Translations under genes and position numbers: made by a program
The notes under the pieces: generated by a model
Databases searched by the model: none
What the model was told of the DNA's origin: nothing
The model's input: the letters and a program-made list of their open reading frames with translations, nothing else
Assembly: GCA_019635795.1 (NCBI GenBank)
Contig: JAHBYV010000005.1
Span: 62,001 to 126,000 of the forward strand
Direction: 5' to 3'
DNA: 64,000 nucleotides
Source: Rhizobiaceae bacterium
GTDB taxonomy: Bacteria > Pseudomonadota > Alphaproteobacteria > Rhizobiales > Rhizobiaceae
Part shown: piece after piece, positions 8,297-19,688 of the stretch
How the letters are laid out: every line of letters begins with the position of its first letter
Numbering within the stretch: position 1 is the stretch's first letter

Positions 8297-10210
8297 GTGA
8301 AATCACCAGCCAACACGCCACTGCTGGACAGGGCCAACACCCCGGCAGACTTACGCAAGCTTGATGAGAGCGAGCTGCCGCAGCTTGCCCAGGAGCTGCG
8401 CGAAGAGCTCATCAATATCGTATCGCATACAGGTGGCCATCTGGGTGCCGGTCTTGGCGTGGTTGAGCTGACGGTGGCGTTGCATCACGTTTTCAATACG
8501 CCGCAGGACAGGCTGATCTGGGACGTGGGACATCAGGCGTATCCGCACAAGATTCTTACAGGTCGCCGCGAGCATATGCGTACGCTGCGCCAGGAAAATG
8601 GCTTGTCGGGTTTCACCAAGCGGGCGGAAAGTGAATACGATCCGTTTGGAGCTGCGCATTCATCCACATCGATATCGGCTGGTCTGGGAATGGCTGTCGC
8701 GCGCGATCTCGATGGTCGCAGGAACAACGTCATTGCCGTGATTGGTGATGGTGCAATGTCGGCAGGCATGGCGTTCGAGGCGCTGAATAATGCTGGCGCG
8801 TTGGGATCACGATTGATCGTTATTCTCAATGACAACGATATGTCGATCGCCCCGCCAAGCGGCGCTTTGAGCGGCTATCTGGCGCGGCTGGCCGTCGGCA
8901 AGACATATTTGAGCATTCGCGACTTTGGCAAGAAGCTTACGGCCTATCTTGGTAAGCGCGCAGACAGGGCGATTACCCGCGCCGTCGAACATGCCCGCGG
9001 CTATGTAACCGGCGGTACCCTATTCGAAGAGCTTGGATTCTATCACGTTGGGCCGATCGACGGCCATAATCTCGAACATCTTGTGCCTGTGCTCAAAAAT
9101 GTCAGGGATAATCACGATGGCCCGGTTCTCATTCATGTCGTGACCCAGAAGGGCAAGGGCTACGGGCCTGCGGAAGAATCCGCCGACAAATATCATGGCG
9201 TAAACAAGTTCGATGTCGTCACCGGTGCGCAGGCCAAAGCGCCCGCCAATGCCCCGGCGTACACAAAGGTTTTTGCGGAAAGCCTCATTCAGGAAGCGCG
9301 GCTGGACGACAAGATTGTGGCTATCACCGCTGCAATGCCATCAGGCACAGGGCTGGACCTGTTTGGCGAAGTGTTTCCGCAACGCACCTTCGACGTGGGC
9401 ATAGCCGAACAGCACGCGGTCACCTTCGCGGCAGGTTTGGCCACCGAGGGTTACAAGCCGTTCGCCGCGATTTACTCGACCTTCCTGCAACGCGCATACG
9501 ATCAGGTCGTGCACGATGTCGCGATCCAGAAATTGCCTGTGCGTTTTCCGATTGATAGGGCCGGGTTTGTTGGGGCAGATGGCCCGACTCATTGTGGCGC
9601 TTTCGACACAACTTATCTCGCTTCGCTGCCGGGTTTCGTGGTCATGGCCGCTGCCGATGAGGCTGAGTTGCGGCACATGGTCAGAACCGCGGCTGCCTAT
9701 GACGAAGGCCCGATCTCCTTCCGTTACCCACGTGGCAATGGCGTTGGAGTCGAGATGCCGGAACGCGGCTCAATCCTCGAAATTGGCAAGGGCCGTATTT
9801 TGAAGCAGGGCACTAAAGTGGCGCTGCTCAGCTTTGGAACGCGCTTGGCGGATTGTCTTGCCGCTTCCGAAGAGCTTGATGCCGCGGGCCTTTCAACGAC
9901 GGTCGCGGATGCGCGTTTTGCCAAACCGCTGGACGAGGAACTTGTGCGCCGCCTTGCGCGCGAGCACGAAGTTCTCATTACGGTGGAAGAAGGCTCAATC
10001 GGCGGTTTTGCGAGCCATGTTCTGCACTATCTTGCAACAAACGGTTTGCTGGAAAGCGGCTTGAAAGTGCGCCCACTTGTGTTGCCGGACGAATTCACCG
10101 ATCAAGCCAAGCCGGAAAAAATGTATGCGAATGCGGGGCTGGATTCGGCTGGAATCGTGCGCGCGGTGTTCGGAGCTTTAGGGCAGGTTGAGCAGGCGGC
10201 TCGCGCCTGA
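8297..10210 (+). CDS. dxs: 1-deoxy-D-xylulose-5-phosphate synthase
   Basis: Dxs condenses pyruvate and glyceraldehyde 3-phosphate in the first step of the methylerythritol phosphate isoprenoid pathway, also feeding thiamine and pyridoxal synthesis. The 637-residue protein shows the thiamine diphosphate motif [18 protein letters not shown], the histidine in GHQAYPHKI, the transketolase pyrimidine-domain motif [18 protein letters not shown] and a C-terminal transketolase domain. The start is a GTG with a weak ribosome binding site. IspH, which acts at the end of the same pathway, is encoded at 21.7 kb. Confidence 0.97.
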   Translation: MKSPANTPLLDRANTPADLRKLDESELPQLAQELREELINIVSHTGGHLGAGLGVVELTVALHHVFNTPQDRLIWDVGHQAYPHKILTGRREHMRTLRQENGLSGFTKRAESEYDPFGAAHSSTSISAGLGMAVARDLDGRRNNVIAVIGDGAMSAGMAFEALNNAGALGSRLIVILNDNDMSIAPPSGALSGYLARLAVGKTYLSIRDFGKKLTAYLGKRADRAITRAVEHARGYVTGGTLFEELGFYHVGPIDGHNLEHLVPVLKNVRDNHDGPVLIHVVTQKGKGYGPAEESADKYHGVNKFDVVTGAQAKAPANAPAYTKVFAESLIQEARLDDKIVAITAAMPSGTGLDLFGEVFPQRTFDVGIAEQHAVTFAAGLATEGYKPFAAIYSTFLQRAYDQVVHDVAIQKLPVRFPIDRAGFVGADGPTHCGAFDTTYLASLPGFVVMAAADEAELRHMVRTAAAYDEGPISFRYPRGNGVGVEMPERGSILEIGKGRILKQGTKVALLSFGTRLADCLAASEELDAAGLSTTVADARFAKPLDEELVRRLAREHEVLITVEEGSIGGFASHVLHYLATNGLLESGLKVRPLVLPDEFTDQAKPEKMYANAGLDSAGIVRAVFGALGQVEQAARA

Positions 10211-10260
10211 ATCAAATTTTCAGGCAGATTGAAGAAAATATTGTTCCGTAAGGCATATTT

Positions 10261-11019
10261 GTGTTTCACCCTTCCGACAGCCGTTTGCGTCTGGATGAAT
10301 TGCTCGTCCGGCGCGGACTTTTCGCCAGTCGTTCGCGCGCGGCAGACGCGGTGCGTCGCGGCACGGTAAGCGTAAACGGCGATGTTGCGCGCAAGCCGGG
10401 GCAGGGCGTCGCCACCGACGCATCCATTGAGACAAGTGATCCGGCAATCGCATATGTGTCGCGGGCGGCTCTGAAACTCGTCGGCGGGCTGGATGCTTTC
10501 GGGTTCGACCCGGCAAATGCAACGGCGTTGGACATAGGCGCTTCGACTGGCGGGTTTACGCAGGTCTTGCTGGAGCGGGGGGCCGCACACGTTTTTGCCA
10601 TCGATGTGGGACATGGCCAGATTGCAATGCGTTTGAGCGAGGATCCGCGCGTGTCAGTGCGCGAGGGGCTGAATGCGCGCGATCTCACAATCGCCGACCT
10701 CGACGGAAAACGGCCTGACTTCGTCGTCAGCGATGTCAGTTTTATTTCGTTGAAACTCGCTCTGCCGCCGGCACTGGATATTGCTGCGCCGGGTGCGCGC
10801 GCGGTGCTGCTGGTAAAGCCACAGTTTGAGGCGGGTCGTGAGGCGATAGGCAAGGGCGGCTTGCTTAAAAATGAGAGTGACGGTCCTCGGGTAGCGGGCG
10901 AACTGCGTGATTGGCTGGACAATCTTCCGGGTTGGCGGGCCATCGGCCTCGTTCCTTCTCCGATTGAGGGCAGCGACGGCAACCGCGAATTCTTGCTGGG
11001 TGGGATAAAAGAAAAATGA
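10261..11019 (+). CDS. tlyA: TlyA-family rRNA (cytidine-2'-O)-methyltransferase
   Basis: An N-terminal S4-like RNA-binding domain (RLDELLVRRGLFASRSRAAD) is fused to a FtsJ/RrmJ-type methyltransferase domain with the S-adenosylmethionine motif ALDIGASTGGFTQVLL. Mycobacterial TlyA 2'-O-methylates 16S and 23S rRNA, and members of this family are often mislabelled as hemolysins. The 252-residue length is typical. It starts at GTG, 8 bases after AAGG. The next gene overlaps its stop by 4 bases (ATGA), a sign of translational coupling between two RNA methyltransferases. Confidence 0.9.
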   Translation: MFHPSDSRLRLDELLVRRGLFASRSRAADAVRRGTVSVNGDVARKPGQGVATDASIETSDPAIAYVSRAALKLVGGLDAFGFDPANATALDIGASTGGFTQVLLERGAAHVFAIDVGHGQIAMRLSEDPRVSVREGLNARDLTIADLDGKRPDFVVSDVSFISLKLALPPALDIAAPGARAVLLVKPQFEAGREAIGKGGLLKNESDGPRVAGELRDWLDNLPGWRAIGLVPSPIEGSDGNREFLLGGIKEK

Positions 11020-12257
11020 CCGCGCGATTCACGATCTCCCGACTAGGCGCACACGGCGATGGAATCGCGCAAAGCGAAAAAGGCCCGGTGTTCATTCCTT
11101 TCACCTTGCCCGGCGAAACCGTGACGGCGGCGCGCGAAAAGGATAGGGCAACGCTGATTGCGGTGCTTGAACCATCTCCGGAACGAGTCGAACCGCAATG
11201 TCGGCATTTTGGCGAATGCGGCGGCTGCGCCCTGCAGCATCTGGAGGCGTCGGCCTATCGTGCATGGAAGCGCGACAAGGGTTATGATGCGCTGCGCTCG
11301 CAGTCGCTGGACGTGCCGATTGCCGATCTCGTTGCTTGTCCCCCGAATTCTCGCCGGCGCGCTGTATTTTCGGCGCGAAGAACAGTGAACGGTGCGGTGC
11401 TGGGCTATAATCGCTCACAGTCGCACCACATAATCGACATTGCCGAATGCCCGATTGTCCTGCCTGAAATTGAGGCCGCGTTGCCCATGTTGCGCAGCCT
11501 TGCGGAGCAATTTGTGGAAGCAACGCAGCCGTTTCATCTCAATGTTACGCGCACGGAAAGCGGTCTGGATGTCGCTGCAATCGGCGCGGGCAAGATAACC
11601 GACCAGCGGCGCAGCGCGTTGAGCGCCTTCGCGCTGGACAAGGGACTGGCGCGGCTGTCAGTGGAAGACGAGATAATTGTCGAGCGCAGCAAGCCGCTGA
11701 TCCATTTCGGCGATGCGACCGTTACCCCGCCGCCGGGCGGCTTTTTGCAAGCGGTGGCGAGCGCGGAACAATCCATGTCAGATTTGGTGACTGGTCACAT
11801 GCAACGGGCGAAGAAGGTTGCTGACCTGTTTGCCGGTGCGGGCGCGTTTGCCTTGCGACTTGCCAAAGCCTCCGAGGTTCACGCAGTCGAGAGCGATGCT
11901 GCGGCGCTGGCAGCGCTCGATCGCGGCTTCCGCTATGCGACGGGATTGAAGCGCGTCACCACGGAAAGGCGCGATCTGTTTCGCCGCCCCATCATGTTCA
12001 AGGAGTTGAACGCGTTTGACGGCGTGGTCTTTGATCCACCGCGCGCGGGTGCTGAAGATCAATCCAAGCATTTGGCGCGTTCGGACGTTCCGCGCGTCGC
12101 TGCAGTTTCGTGCAATCCGGTAACGCTGGCCCGAGATTTGCGAATACTAGTCGATGGCGGATACAAGATCGTTTCAGTGACGCCAGTCGATCAGTTTTTG
12201 TGGTCGCCGCATGTGGAAGCGGTAGCGTTGCTCGAAAAGCCCAAGCGGCGTCGCTAA
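11016..12257 (+). CDS. Class I SAM-dependent RNA methyltransferase, RumA/RlmD type with Fe-S cysteines
   Basis: An RNA m5U methyltransferase family member of 413 residues. It has an N-terminal TRAM-like RNA-binding domain (residues 1-50) and four cysteines spaced like the [4Fe-4S] site of RumA (C62, C68, C71, C145). Motif DPPRAG and the catalytic-cysteine motif AVSCNPVTLARDL lie near the C-terminus. The likely target is a uridine in 23S rRNA or tRNA. The exact position is not deducible. It overlaps tlyA by 4 bases, and its stop codon overlaps the stop of the convergent cobB. Confidence 0.9.
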   Translation: MTARFTISRLGAHGDGIAQSEKGPVFIPFTLPGETVTAAREKDRATLIAVLEPSPERVEPQCRHFGECGGCALQHLEASAYRAWKRDKGYDALRSQSLDVPIADLVACPPNSRRRAVFSARRTVNGAVLGYNRSQSHHIIDIAECPIVLPEIEAALPMLRSLAEQFVEATQPFHLNVTRTESGLDVAAIGAGKITDQRRSALSAFALDKGLARLSVEDEIIVERSKPLIHFGDATVTPPPGGFLQAVASAEQSMSDLVTGHMQRAKKVADLFAGAGAFALRLAKASEVHAVESDAAALAALDRGFRYATGLKRVTTERRDLFRRPIMFKELNAFDGVVFDPPRAGAEDQSKHLARSDVPRVAAVSCNPVTLARDLRILVDGGYKIVSVTPVDQFLWSPHVEAVALLEKPKRRR

Positions 12258-12961
12258 AGCCCCATCAGGATTCGGTCCACATATTCCGGCACGATTTTCG
12301 TTGCCTTGCCGTGAATTGCATCGTTGAAAACACTGTGCCCCTCTGAGGGCTCCAGATTGAGTTCAACTGTGTGCACGTCATGGGCGCGGGCATAATCGAC
12401 GAACCCAGCGGCAGGATAGACATTTCCGCTGGTGCCAATTGAAAGAAAAAGGTCGCAATTGGCGAGCGCGTGATGGATACGGTCCATCTGGTACGGCATT
12501 TCTCCAAACCATACGATGTCCGGGCGAAGATAGCCGACAGTGCCGCAGGCCGGGCAGGCTGACCCCTGTTCCATATCGTCGGCCCAATAGCTGCGGCACT
12601 CGCAAACCTTGCACAGCGCGCTCTCCAGCTCGCCGTGCATATGGATGAGATTCCGTGACCCGGCCCGTTCGTGCAGATTGTCGATGTTTTGCGTCACGAT
12701 CAGCACTTCGCCGGAAAATTCGCGTTCAAGCCGCGCCAGCGCATCGTGCGCTGCATTCGGTTTGACCTTTGCCACGCCACGCCGCCGCATGTTGTAGAAG
12801 TCATAGACGAGCTTCGGGTTTCGGGCGAACCCTTCCGGTGTCGCAACGTCGCGGTAATCGTATTTCGACCAGATGCCATCCTTATCGCGGAATGTATCGA
12901 CACCTGATTCTGCGGAAATACCCGCTCCGGTAAGGATGAGTATGCTCTTCGGGTGTCTCAT
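12254..12961 (-). CDS. cobB: NAD-dependent protein deacylase (sirtuin)
   Basis: A 235-residue Sir2-family enzyme that removes acyl groups from lysines using NAD+. Visible are the NAD motif GAGISAESGVDTFRD, QNIDNLHERAG, the catalytic H109 and a zinc site of four cysteines (C117, C120, C136, C139). Y56 and R59 (FYNMR) match the tyrosine-x-x-arginine pair that in SIRT5 and E. coli CobB binds succinyl-lysine, so a desuccinylase activity is likely. It lies tail to tail with the methyltransferase gene (4 bases shared) and downstream of tldD on the same strand. Confidence 0.93.
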   Translation of the reverse strand: MRHPKSILILTGAGISAESGVDTFRDKDGIWSKYDYRDVATPEGFARNPKLVYDFYNMRRRGVAKVKPNAAHDALARLEREFSGEVLIVTQNIDNLHERAGSRNLIHMHGELESALCKVCECRSYWADDMEQGSACPACGTVGYLRPDIVWFGEMPYQMDRIHHALANCDLFLSIGTSGNVYPAAGFVDYARAHDVHTVELNLEPSEGHSVFNDAIHGKATKIVPEYVDRILMGL

Positions 12962-13002
12962 TGCCCCTCGCTCAACTCAACGATTGGCGATCAAAGCCAA
13001 CC

Positions 13003-14418
13003 TCAGGTCCGCGTGCCGCCGACTGTAATCTGGTTCATGCGCAGGTGCGGTTGGCCAACGCCGACCGGAACGCCTTGGCCAGCCTTGCCGCACATGCCGA
13101 TGCCAGTGTCCAGCTTGAGATCATTTCCGACCATTGTCACCCGATGCATGGCGTCCGGACCGTTGCCGATCAGCATTGCGCCCTTGATGGGCTGCGTCAC
13201 CTTTCCATCTTCAATCATGTAAGCTTCGGTGCAGCCAAACACGAACTTCCCGCTTGTAATGTCGACCTGACCGCCGCCGAAGGAAACAGCGTAAATGCCA
13301 TTCTTGACCGACGCGATTATTTCTTCGGGCGTGTGCTGGCCCGCCGTCATGTAAGTGTTCGTCATGCGCGGCATTGGCTGATGCGCATATGATTCGCGGC
13401 GACCATTGCCGGTTGGATTCATGCCCATGAGGCGGGCATTCTGCCGATCCTGCATATACCCGACAAGTTTGCCGTCCTCGATCAGCACATTATAGCCCGA
13501 GGGCGTGCCTTCATCGTCGATTGTCAGAGAGCCGCGCCGCTCTGCAATCGTGCCATCATCCACGACGGTAACGCCCTTCGCGGCAACCTGCTGGCCGAGC
13601 AATCCGGCGAAAGCGGATGTCTTTTTCCGGTTGAAGTCGCCTTCAAGTCCATGACCGACTGCCTCATGCAGCATGACCCCCGGCCAGCCGCTCGATAGCA
13701 CGATGTCGAAAGTCCCGGCAGGCGCGGGAACTGCATCGAGATTGACCAATGCCTGACGAAGCGCCTCGTTTGCTGCGAATTTCCAGCTTTCCTCGGCAAG
13801 AAACTCCCCGAATGCCTTGCGCCCGCCCATGCCGTGTGAACCGGTTTCCTGCCGGTCGCCTTCACCGACAACAACCGAAACGTTGATTCGCACCAGCGGA
13901 CGTATGTCGCTGACGGTTTGGCCATCACCGCGCACAATTTCCACGTGCTGCCAGGATGCTGCGAGCGATGCGGTAACCTGCCGCACCCTTGGATCGCTCG
14001 CGCGAAGGTAGGCATCAATTTCATGCAGCAGCTTTGCTTTTTCTGCAAATCCAGGCTCTGCAATCGGGTTCTCTTCACCGTATAAATGGCGGTTCGTGCG
14101 CTGTGGTGCTTCGGCCAGAGTGCCTGAATAGCCAGCCTTCACGGCAGCCACGGCGTCGGATGCGCGCAACAAGGCAGCCTCCGACAACTCGCTCGAATGC
14201 GCATAGCCGCCAGCCTCGCCGGCAATAGCTCTCAAGCCAAAGCCTTGGGATGTATTGAAATTGGCGGTCTTGAGTTTGCCGTTGTCAAAGACGAGCGCTT
14301 CGCCCTCGGATTGCTCCAGAAACAATTCGCCGTCATCCGCGCCGCGGATTGTGTCCGAAACGATCTGCTTCACGCGATCTTCAGAAATGTCGAATTGTTG
14401 CAGCAAAGATTTGGCCAT
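13003..14418 (-). CDS. tldD: Metalloprotease TldD
   Basis: TldD forms a heterodimeric zinc protease with TldE/PmbA. The pair processes modified peptides such as microcin B17 and degrades unfolded small proteins. The 471-residue sequence has the HExxxH zinc motif at H251-H256 (HEAVGHGLEGD) and the C-terminal cysteine region GMCGKAGQGVPVG that supplies the third ligand. The ATG at 14418 has GAGG ten bases upstream. An in-frame start at 14451 would add 11 residues. The tldE partner is not in the window. Confidence 0.95.
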   Translation of the reverse strand: MAKSLLQQFDISEDRVKQIVSDTIRGADDGELFLEQSEGEALVFDNGKLKTANFNTSQGFGLRAIAGEAGGYAHSSELSEAALLRASDAVAAVKAGYSGTLAEAPQRTNRHLYGEENPIAEPGFAEKAKLLHEIDAYLRASDPRVRQVTASLAASWQHVEIVRGDGQTVSDIRPLVRINVSVVVGEGDRQETGSHGMGGRKAFGEFLAEESWKFAANEALRQALVNLDAVPAPAGTFDIVLSSGWPGVMLHEAVGHGLEGDFNRKKTSAFAGLLGQQVAAKGVTVVDDGTIAERRGSLTIDDEGTPSGYNVLIEDGKLVGYMQDRQNARLMGMNPTGNGRRESYAHQPMPRMTNTYMTAGQHTPEEIIASVKNGIYAVSFGGGQVDITSGKFVFGCTEAYMIEDGKVTQPIKGAMLIGNGPDAMHRVTMVGNDLKLDTGIGMCGKAGQGVPVGVGQPHLRMNQITVGGTRT

Positions 14419-14489
14419 GACGCGCCTCGCAGATGGAATTTCAACGCCCATGTAAGCCTGCGGCGCGCGACAATCCAGTGCCCATGCTG

Positions 14490-15008
14490 TCAGGGAAGCT
14501 GGGCGAATCCCTCGCCAAAGCCCTTGAGGTCCACCGGAATGCCGATTCCCTCTTCCGGCGTCTGGAAAACGATGAATGTCGCGGAAGTTCCGCTCTTCAA
14601 CGTGTCGAGAAGCGGCTTTTCAAGAATAACCTCTGCATAGCAGCCGTCCTGGAAGCAGCGGACAAAATAGGCGCGGCCAATGTCTTTGCCGTCCACATTA
14701 AGCCCCAGGCCGTTTGGCAAAAGCACACCAAGAGGCGCAAGCACTCGAAGAATCTCTGCCTTGTTATCTGCCGTACGCAGCACAACGACCGATAGTCCGA
14801 CTTCCGGCCTGTCCTCTGCAACGACATTTTGCATCATGGCGCATTGCTCGGCAGTGGCGCCCGCTGGCGTGTCGCACACGATGGACCACGACCCGTGAGT
14901 CGATTTTACTGTTCCCTTGGGCGGTTGCTGCGCCAAAGCGGAGCCACTGGAAAGCAGGGCGAGTGCCAAAGCCGCCCGCGGCAGGAGGTTGGAAAGCCTG
15001 AAAGGCAT
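14490..15008 (-). CDS. Invasion-associated locus B (IalB) family exported protein
   Basis: A 172-residue exported protein with a signal peptide ending near SSGSALA. The mature domain begins with the family hallmark HGSWSIVCDTPAGATAEQCAMM and contains paired cysteines (RCFQDGCYAEV). IalB of Bartonella was named for an erythrocyte-invasion phenotype, but the family is widespread in free-living alphaproteobacteria and its biochemical role is unknown, so no virulence function should be read from the name. The ATG at 15008 is preceded by GGAG. It is 71 bases upstream of tldD on the same strand. Confidence 0.85.
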   Translation of the reverse strand: MPFRLSNLLPRAALALALLSSGSALAQQPPKGTVKSTHGSWSIVCDTPAGATAEQCAMMQNVVAEDRPEVGLSVVVLRTADNKAEILRVLAPLGVLLPNGLGLNVDGKDIGRAYFVRCFQDGCYAEVILEKPLLDTLKSGTSATFIVFQTPEEGIGIPVDLKGFGEGFAQLP

Positions 15009-15346
15009 GGCAGCTCCATTCCGAATCACTGCAAGCTGATAATCTCGTGAGCCAATAAAGAACGGATTGGCATCGTCAACAACAGTATGACGAGCGACGA
15101 TGATTTATCGTGAAATTCGCCAGAATTAGGGCTTGCTTTTTGGCCCCATCAGGCTTTACCGACCTGTTTGTGCAAAATCCTTGTCTCTCAGCGCGCAAAA
15201 ATGCCGCACGGGACGCGCGGCGTCTTTCTTGCGGAGCGAGTTGGAGTATGGTTTGAACCGATTGATTGGGTTGCGCCCTCGCAACTGATGCGCGAAGGCG
15301 TGAAACGGCGGGGCGCAGCATGAGAGGAATGGGAGACACGTTCACA
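15009..15346 (+). other. Divergent intergenic region upstream of coxB (338 bases)
   Basis: This region separates the IalB-family gene (minus) from coxB (plus) and must hold both promoters. I see no convincing -35/-10 pair. It contains two small dyads: GACGC-gcg-GCGTC at 15212-15224, flanked by CCGCA (15204-15208) and TGCGG (15230-15234), and GTTGCG-ccct-CGCAAC at 15270-15285. I found no RNA gene. Confidence 0.5.
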
Positions 15347-16210
15347 ATGAGAAGGTTTCTGGCGGGCCTTTCGGCCAGCAGCGCATTGCTCTTTGCGGGC
15401 CTTGCTCACGCGGATCAGCCACGCGACTGGCAAATCCGGATGCAGGAACCGGCAACGGACATCATGCGACAGATCGAATGGTTCGAAGTCTACACGCTTT
15501 GGTTCATCATTCCGATCACGTTGCTTGTTCTGGTTTTGCTGGCCTGGTGCATTGTCAGATTTCGCGCGAGCGCTAATCCTAATCCTTCCCGCACCAGCCA
15601 TAACACGCTGATCGAGGTTATCTGGACCATTGGTCCGGTCATTGCGTTGCTGTTCATCGCAGTTCCGTCGTTCCAGTTGCTGACGGCGCAGTACACGCCG
15701 GTTGAAGAGCCGCAGATCACGATCAAGGCCACAGGCAACCAGTGGAACTGGGATTACGAGTATCAGGTTGAGGAACCTGTATCATTCAACTCTGCGATGC
15801 TTCAGGAAGGCGACCGCGAGGCTTCTGGCAAAACTGACAAGGGTCGCTATCCGCGCCTTCTGGCAGTGGACAATGAAGTGGTTGTTCCTGTGAACGTTAC
15901 CACGCGCGTGCTGGTCACGGCGGCAGACGTTATCCACGCCTTCGCAATGCCGGCATTTGGCATCAAGGTGGACGCTGTTCCCGGTCGCATAAACGAAACG
16001 TGGTTCAAGGCAGAAAAGGAAGGGCTGTACTACGGCCAGTGTTCCGAACTCTGCGGCAAGGACCATGCGTTCATGCCGATTGCGATACGCGTCGTCAGTC
16101 AGCAGCAATATGATACGTGGCTTGCAGCAGCCAGAACCGATGTGACCGGTGCCAATAAGGCGCTGATGGCAGCGGTCGATGGTGAAAACAAGCTCGCTTC
16201 GGCCGAATAA
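15347..16210 (+). CDS. coxB: Cytochrome c oxidase subunit II
   Basis: Subunit II of the aa3-type oxidase accepts electrons from cytochrome c at the binuclear CuA centre. After a signal peptide (MRRFLAGLSASSALLFAGLAHA) come two membrane helices (about residues 40-65 and 85-105) and a periplasmic cupredoxin domain. The CuA ligands are in the HAFAMPAFG region and the C-terminal GQCSELCGKDHAFMP (C, E, C, H, M). The start is chosen at 15347 because it gives a clean signal peptide with GGGAG upstream. ATGs at 15320 and 15329 are alternatives. ctaD follows by 34 bases with AAGGAG in the gap. Confidence 0.93.
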   Translation: MRRFLAGLSASSALLFAGLAHADQPRDWQIRMQEPATDIMRQIEWFEVYTLWFIIPITLLVLVLLAWCIVRFRASANPNPSRTSHNTLIEVIWTIGPVIALLFIAVPSFQLLTAQYTPVEEPQITIKATGNQWNWDYEYQVEEPVSFNSAMLQEGDREASGKTDKGRYPRLLAVDNEVVVPVNVTTRVLVTAADVIHAFAMPAFGIKVDAVPGRINETWFKAEKEGLYYGQCSELCGKDHAFMPIAIRVVSQQQYDTWLAAARTDVTGANKALMAAVDGENKLASAE

Positions 16211-16229
16211 TGGTCGTGGCAAGGAATAG

Positions 16230-17891
<1,662 letters not shown>

Positions 17892-17907
17892 GGCAGGCAT
17901 TTAACTG

Positions 17908-17935
17908 AAGCCGCCGGGTGTCCGGCGGTTTCTGT
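17908..17935 (+). terminator. GC-rich hairpin after ctaD, possible terminator or attenuator
   Basis: CCGCCGG (17911-17917) and CCGGCGG (17922-17928) form a perfect 7-pair stem with a 4-base loop. Three more pairs (one wobble) extend it to 17908-17931. TTTCTGT follows. The U tract is weak, so partial termination between ctaD and the assembly genes is more likely than a full stop. Confidence 0.5.
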
Positions 17936-17959
17936 CAAACGGAACAGGCAAACTACGTA

Positions 17960-18904
17960 ATGGCACTGGTCGAAAAAGACAGCTACGAGGCCACCAGCTT
18001 CCAACTTTCGGAAGCAACGGCTTCGGACTATCTCGCGCTGCTGAAGCCGCGCGTGATGTCGCTGGTCGTGTTCACGGCGTTCGTAGGTATGCTGGCCGCG
18101 CCTGTGCCGTTGAATCCTATGCTTGCCGTGACGGCGATCATCTGCATCGCCGTTGGGGCAGGGGCCTCGGGCGCGCTGAACATGTGGTACGATGCCGACA
18201 TTGACGCGGTCATGTCGCGCACCAAAACCCGGCCAATTCCGGCAGGCAAGGTAACCGGGGGCGAGGCACTCGGGTTCGGTCTGGTTCTCTCGGCCATGTC
18301 TGTCTTGACCCTTGGCGTATTCGTAAACTGGGTTGCCGGTTCGCTGCTGGCATTTACGATTTTCTTTTATGCCGTGATTTACACGATGTGGCTGAAGCGC
18401 TGGACGCCACAGAACATTGTGATCGGCGGCGCGGCGGGATCTTTTCCCCCCATGATCGGCTGGGCCGCTGCTACCGGCAGCATCAGCCTCGAAAGCGTGA
18501 TTTTGTTCCTCATCATCTTCCTGTGGACGCCTCCGCATTTCTGGGCGCTGGCTCTTTTCAAGTCGGGCGATTACGAGGTTGCAGGCATTCCCATGATGCC
18601 GAATGTTGCTGGCGAGGAATCAACCCGCAGGCAAATATTCGCCTACGCGTTGCTGGTGGCTGTGGTTGGCGTCCTTCCCTGGTATTTCGGCTTTGCAAGC
18701 TTTGCTTATGGCGTGGTTGCTTTGGCGCTTGGCGCGGGGTTCATCTGGTATTCTTGGAAAGTTTTGAGCATGTCGCCGCAAGATTCATCCATGCGCCCAG
18801 CCAAGGCTCTCTTCGGTTTCTCGCTGCTATATCTGTTCGGCATTTTCGCAGCCTATCTGGTCGATAGCGTTGTAGCGCGCTTCCTTCTGGCGGCAGGAGC
18901 ATAA
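17960..18904 (+). CDS. ctaB: Protoheme IX farnesyltransferase (heme O synthase)
   Basis: CtaB/CyoE transfers a farnesyl group to heme B, giving heme O, the precursor of the heme A used by CtaD. It is a UbiA-superfamily membrane enzyme (314 residues, 8-9 predicted helices). The two aspartate-rich motifs are [20 protein letters not shown] and the second one around [16 protein letters not shown] start at the ATG at 17960 (GGAACAGG upstream). A longer frame from 17918 overlaps the hairpin and is unlikely. Position inside the oxidase cluster supports the role. Confidence 0.95.
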   Translation: MALVEKDSYEATSFQLSEATASDYLALLKPRVMSLVVFTAFVGMLAAPVPLNPMLAVTAIICIAVGAGASGALNMWYDADIDAVMSRTKTRPIPAGKVTGGEALGFGLVLSAMSVLTLGVFVNWVAGSLLAFTIFFYAVIYTMWLKRWTPQNIVIGGAAGSFPPMIGWAAATGSISLESVILFLIIFLWTPPHFWALALFKSGDYEVAGIPMMPNVAGEESTRRQIFAYALLVAVVGVLPWYFGFASFAYGVVALALGAGFIWYSWKVLSMSPQDSSMRPAKALFGFSLLYLFGIFAAYLVDSVVARFLLAAGA

Positions 18905-18907
18905 GTC

Positions 18908-19069
18908 ATGGGCGATAAACTCGAAACCGTCACGCCGACCGAGGCGCAACTCAAGGCCCGTCGCAATCGCAACATAGCAATTGCTATTGCGTTGGTGGTG
19001 TTTGTCATCCTCGTATACGTCTCATCCATCGTTCGGCTCGGCCCGACGTTGTTGAACCGGCCAATGTGA
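18908..19069 (+). CDS. coxF: CoxF-like small membrane protein of the oxidase cluster
   Basis: A 53-residue gene that is easily missed. It begins at ATG 18908, three bases after the ctaB stop, and ends at TGA 19069. The product has a charged N-terminus (MGDKLETVTPTEAQLKARRN) and one hydrophobic helix (about residues 22-40, IAIAIALVVFVILVYVSSIV). Small single-helix proteins called CoxF occupy this position between ctaB and ctaG in many rhizobial oxidase operons. Their function is not established, perhaps oxidase assembly. Position and architecture are the main support. Confidence 0.8.
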   Translation: MGDKLETVTPTEAQLKARRNRNIAIAIALVVFVILVYVSSIVRLGPTLLNRPM

Positions 19070-19077
19070 GGCGAGGC

Positions 19078-19686
19078 ATGGCTGGCGATCAAATCAAAAA
19101 GGCTCACGAGGAACGCAGAAAGCGCATGACCGCGTTGACCTGCGGCGGCGTGTTCTTTGGCATGATCGGCCTGGCTTACGCTTCAGTTCCTCTTTACGCG
19201 CTGTTCTGTCAGGTCACGGGATATGGCGGCACGACGCAGCGCGTTGAGCAATATTCGGACAAGGTTCTCGACCGGCAAATCACTGTGCGGTTTGACGCCA
19301 ACAAGGCCAGCGGTCTGCCGTGGAACTTCGAACCTGAGCAACGTTCTGTCACGATGAATATCGGGCAGACGGTTCAGGTGCAGTACAAGGCCAGCAACTG
19401 GTCCGAGCAGCCAGCATCCGGGCGGGCGACCTTCAATGTGACGCCGGAAATGGCGGGCGCATACTTCAATAAGGTCGAATGTTTCTGTTTCACCGATACA
19501 ACCTTGAAGCCGGGGGAAGTACAGGAAATGCCGATCGTGTTTTACGTCGATCCGGCAATTGTCGATGTACCGGAGCTCAAGGATATCCGAACTATAACGC
19601 TTTCATACACATTCTTTCCGATCGAGACCAAGCCGCTCGCGGCAGCGCCTTCCGAGGAAAGTGAAACGACAAAGCTAGGGGGTTGA
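19078..19686 (+). CDS. ctaG: Cytochrome c oxidase assembly protein CtaG/Cox11
   Basis: CtaG delivers copper to the CuB site of subunit I. The 203-residue protein has a single N-terminal membrane anchor (LTCGGVFFGMIGLAYASVPLY) and a periplasmic immunoglobulin-like domain. The copper-binding cysteines are in the family signature KVECFCFTDTTLKPGE, with a third in ALFCQVTG. The ATG at 19078 follows GAGGCGAGG and is better than the upstream GTG at 19066. Confidence 0.95.
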   Translation: MAGDQIKKAHEERRKRMTALTCGGVFFGMIGLAYASVPLYALFCQVTGYGGTTQRVEQYSDKVLDRQITVRFDANKASGLPWNFEPEQRSVTMNIGQTVQVQYKASNWSEQPASGRATFNVTPEMAGAYFNKVECFCFTDTTLKPGEVQEMPIVFYVDPAIVDVPELKDIRTITLSYTFFPIETKPLAAAPSEESETTKLGG

Positions 19687-19688
19687 AT

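Noticed and set aside
10261-11019. Hemolysin
   Set aside because: TlyA-family proteins often carry this label, but the S4-like and RrmJ-type domains mark an rRNA methyltransferase.
14490-15008. Virulence factor for host-cell invasion
   Set aside because: The IalB name comes from Bartonella. The family is common in non-pathogens and nothing else here supports virulence.
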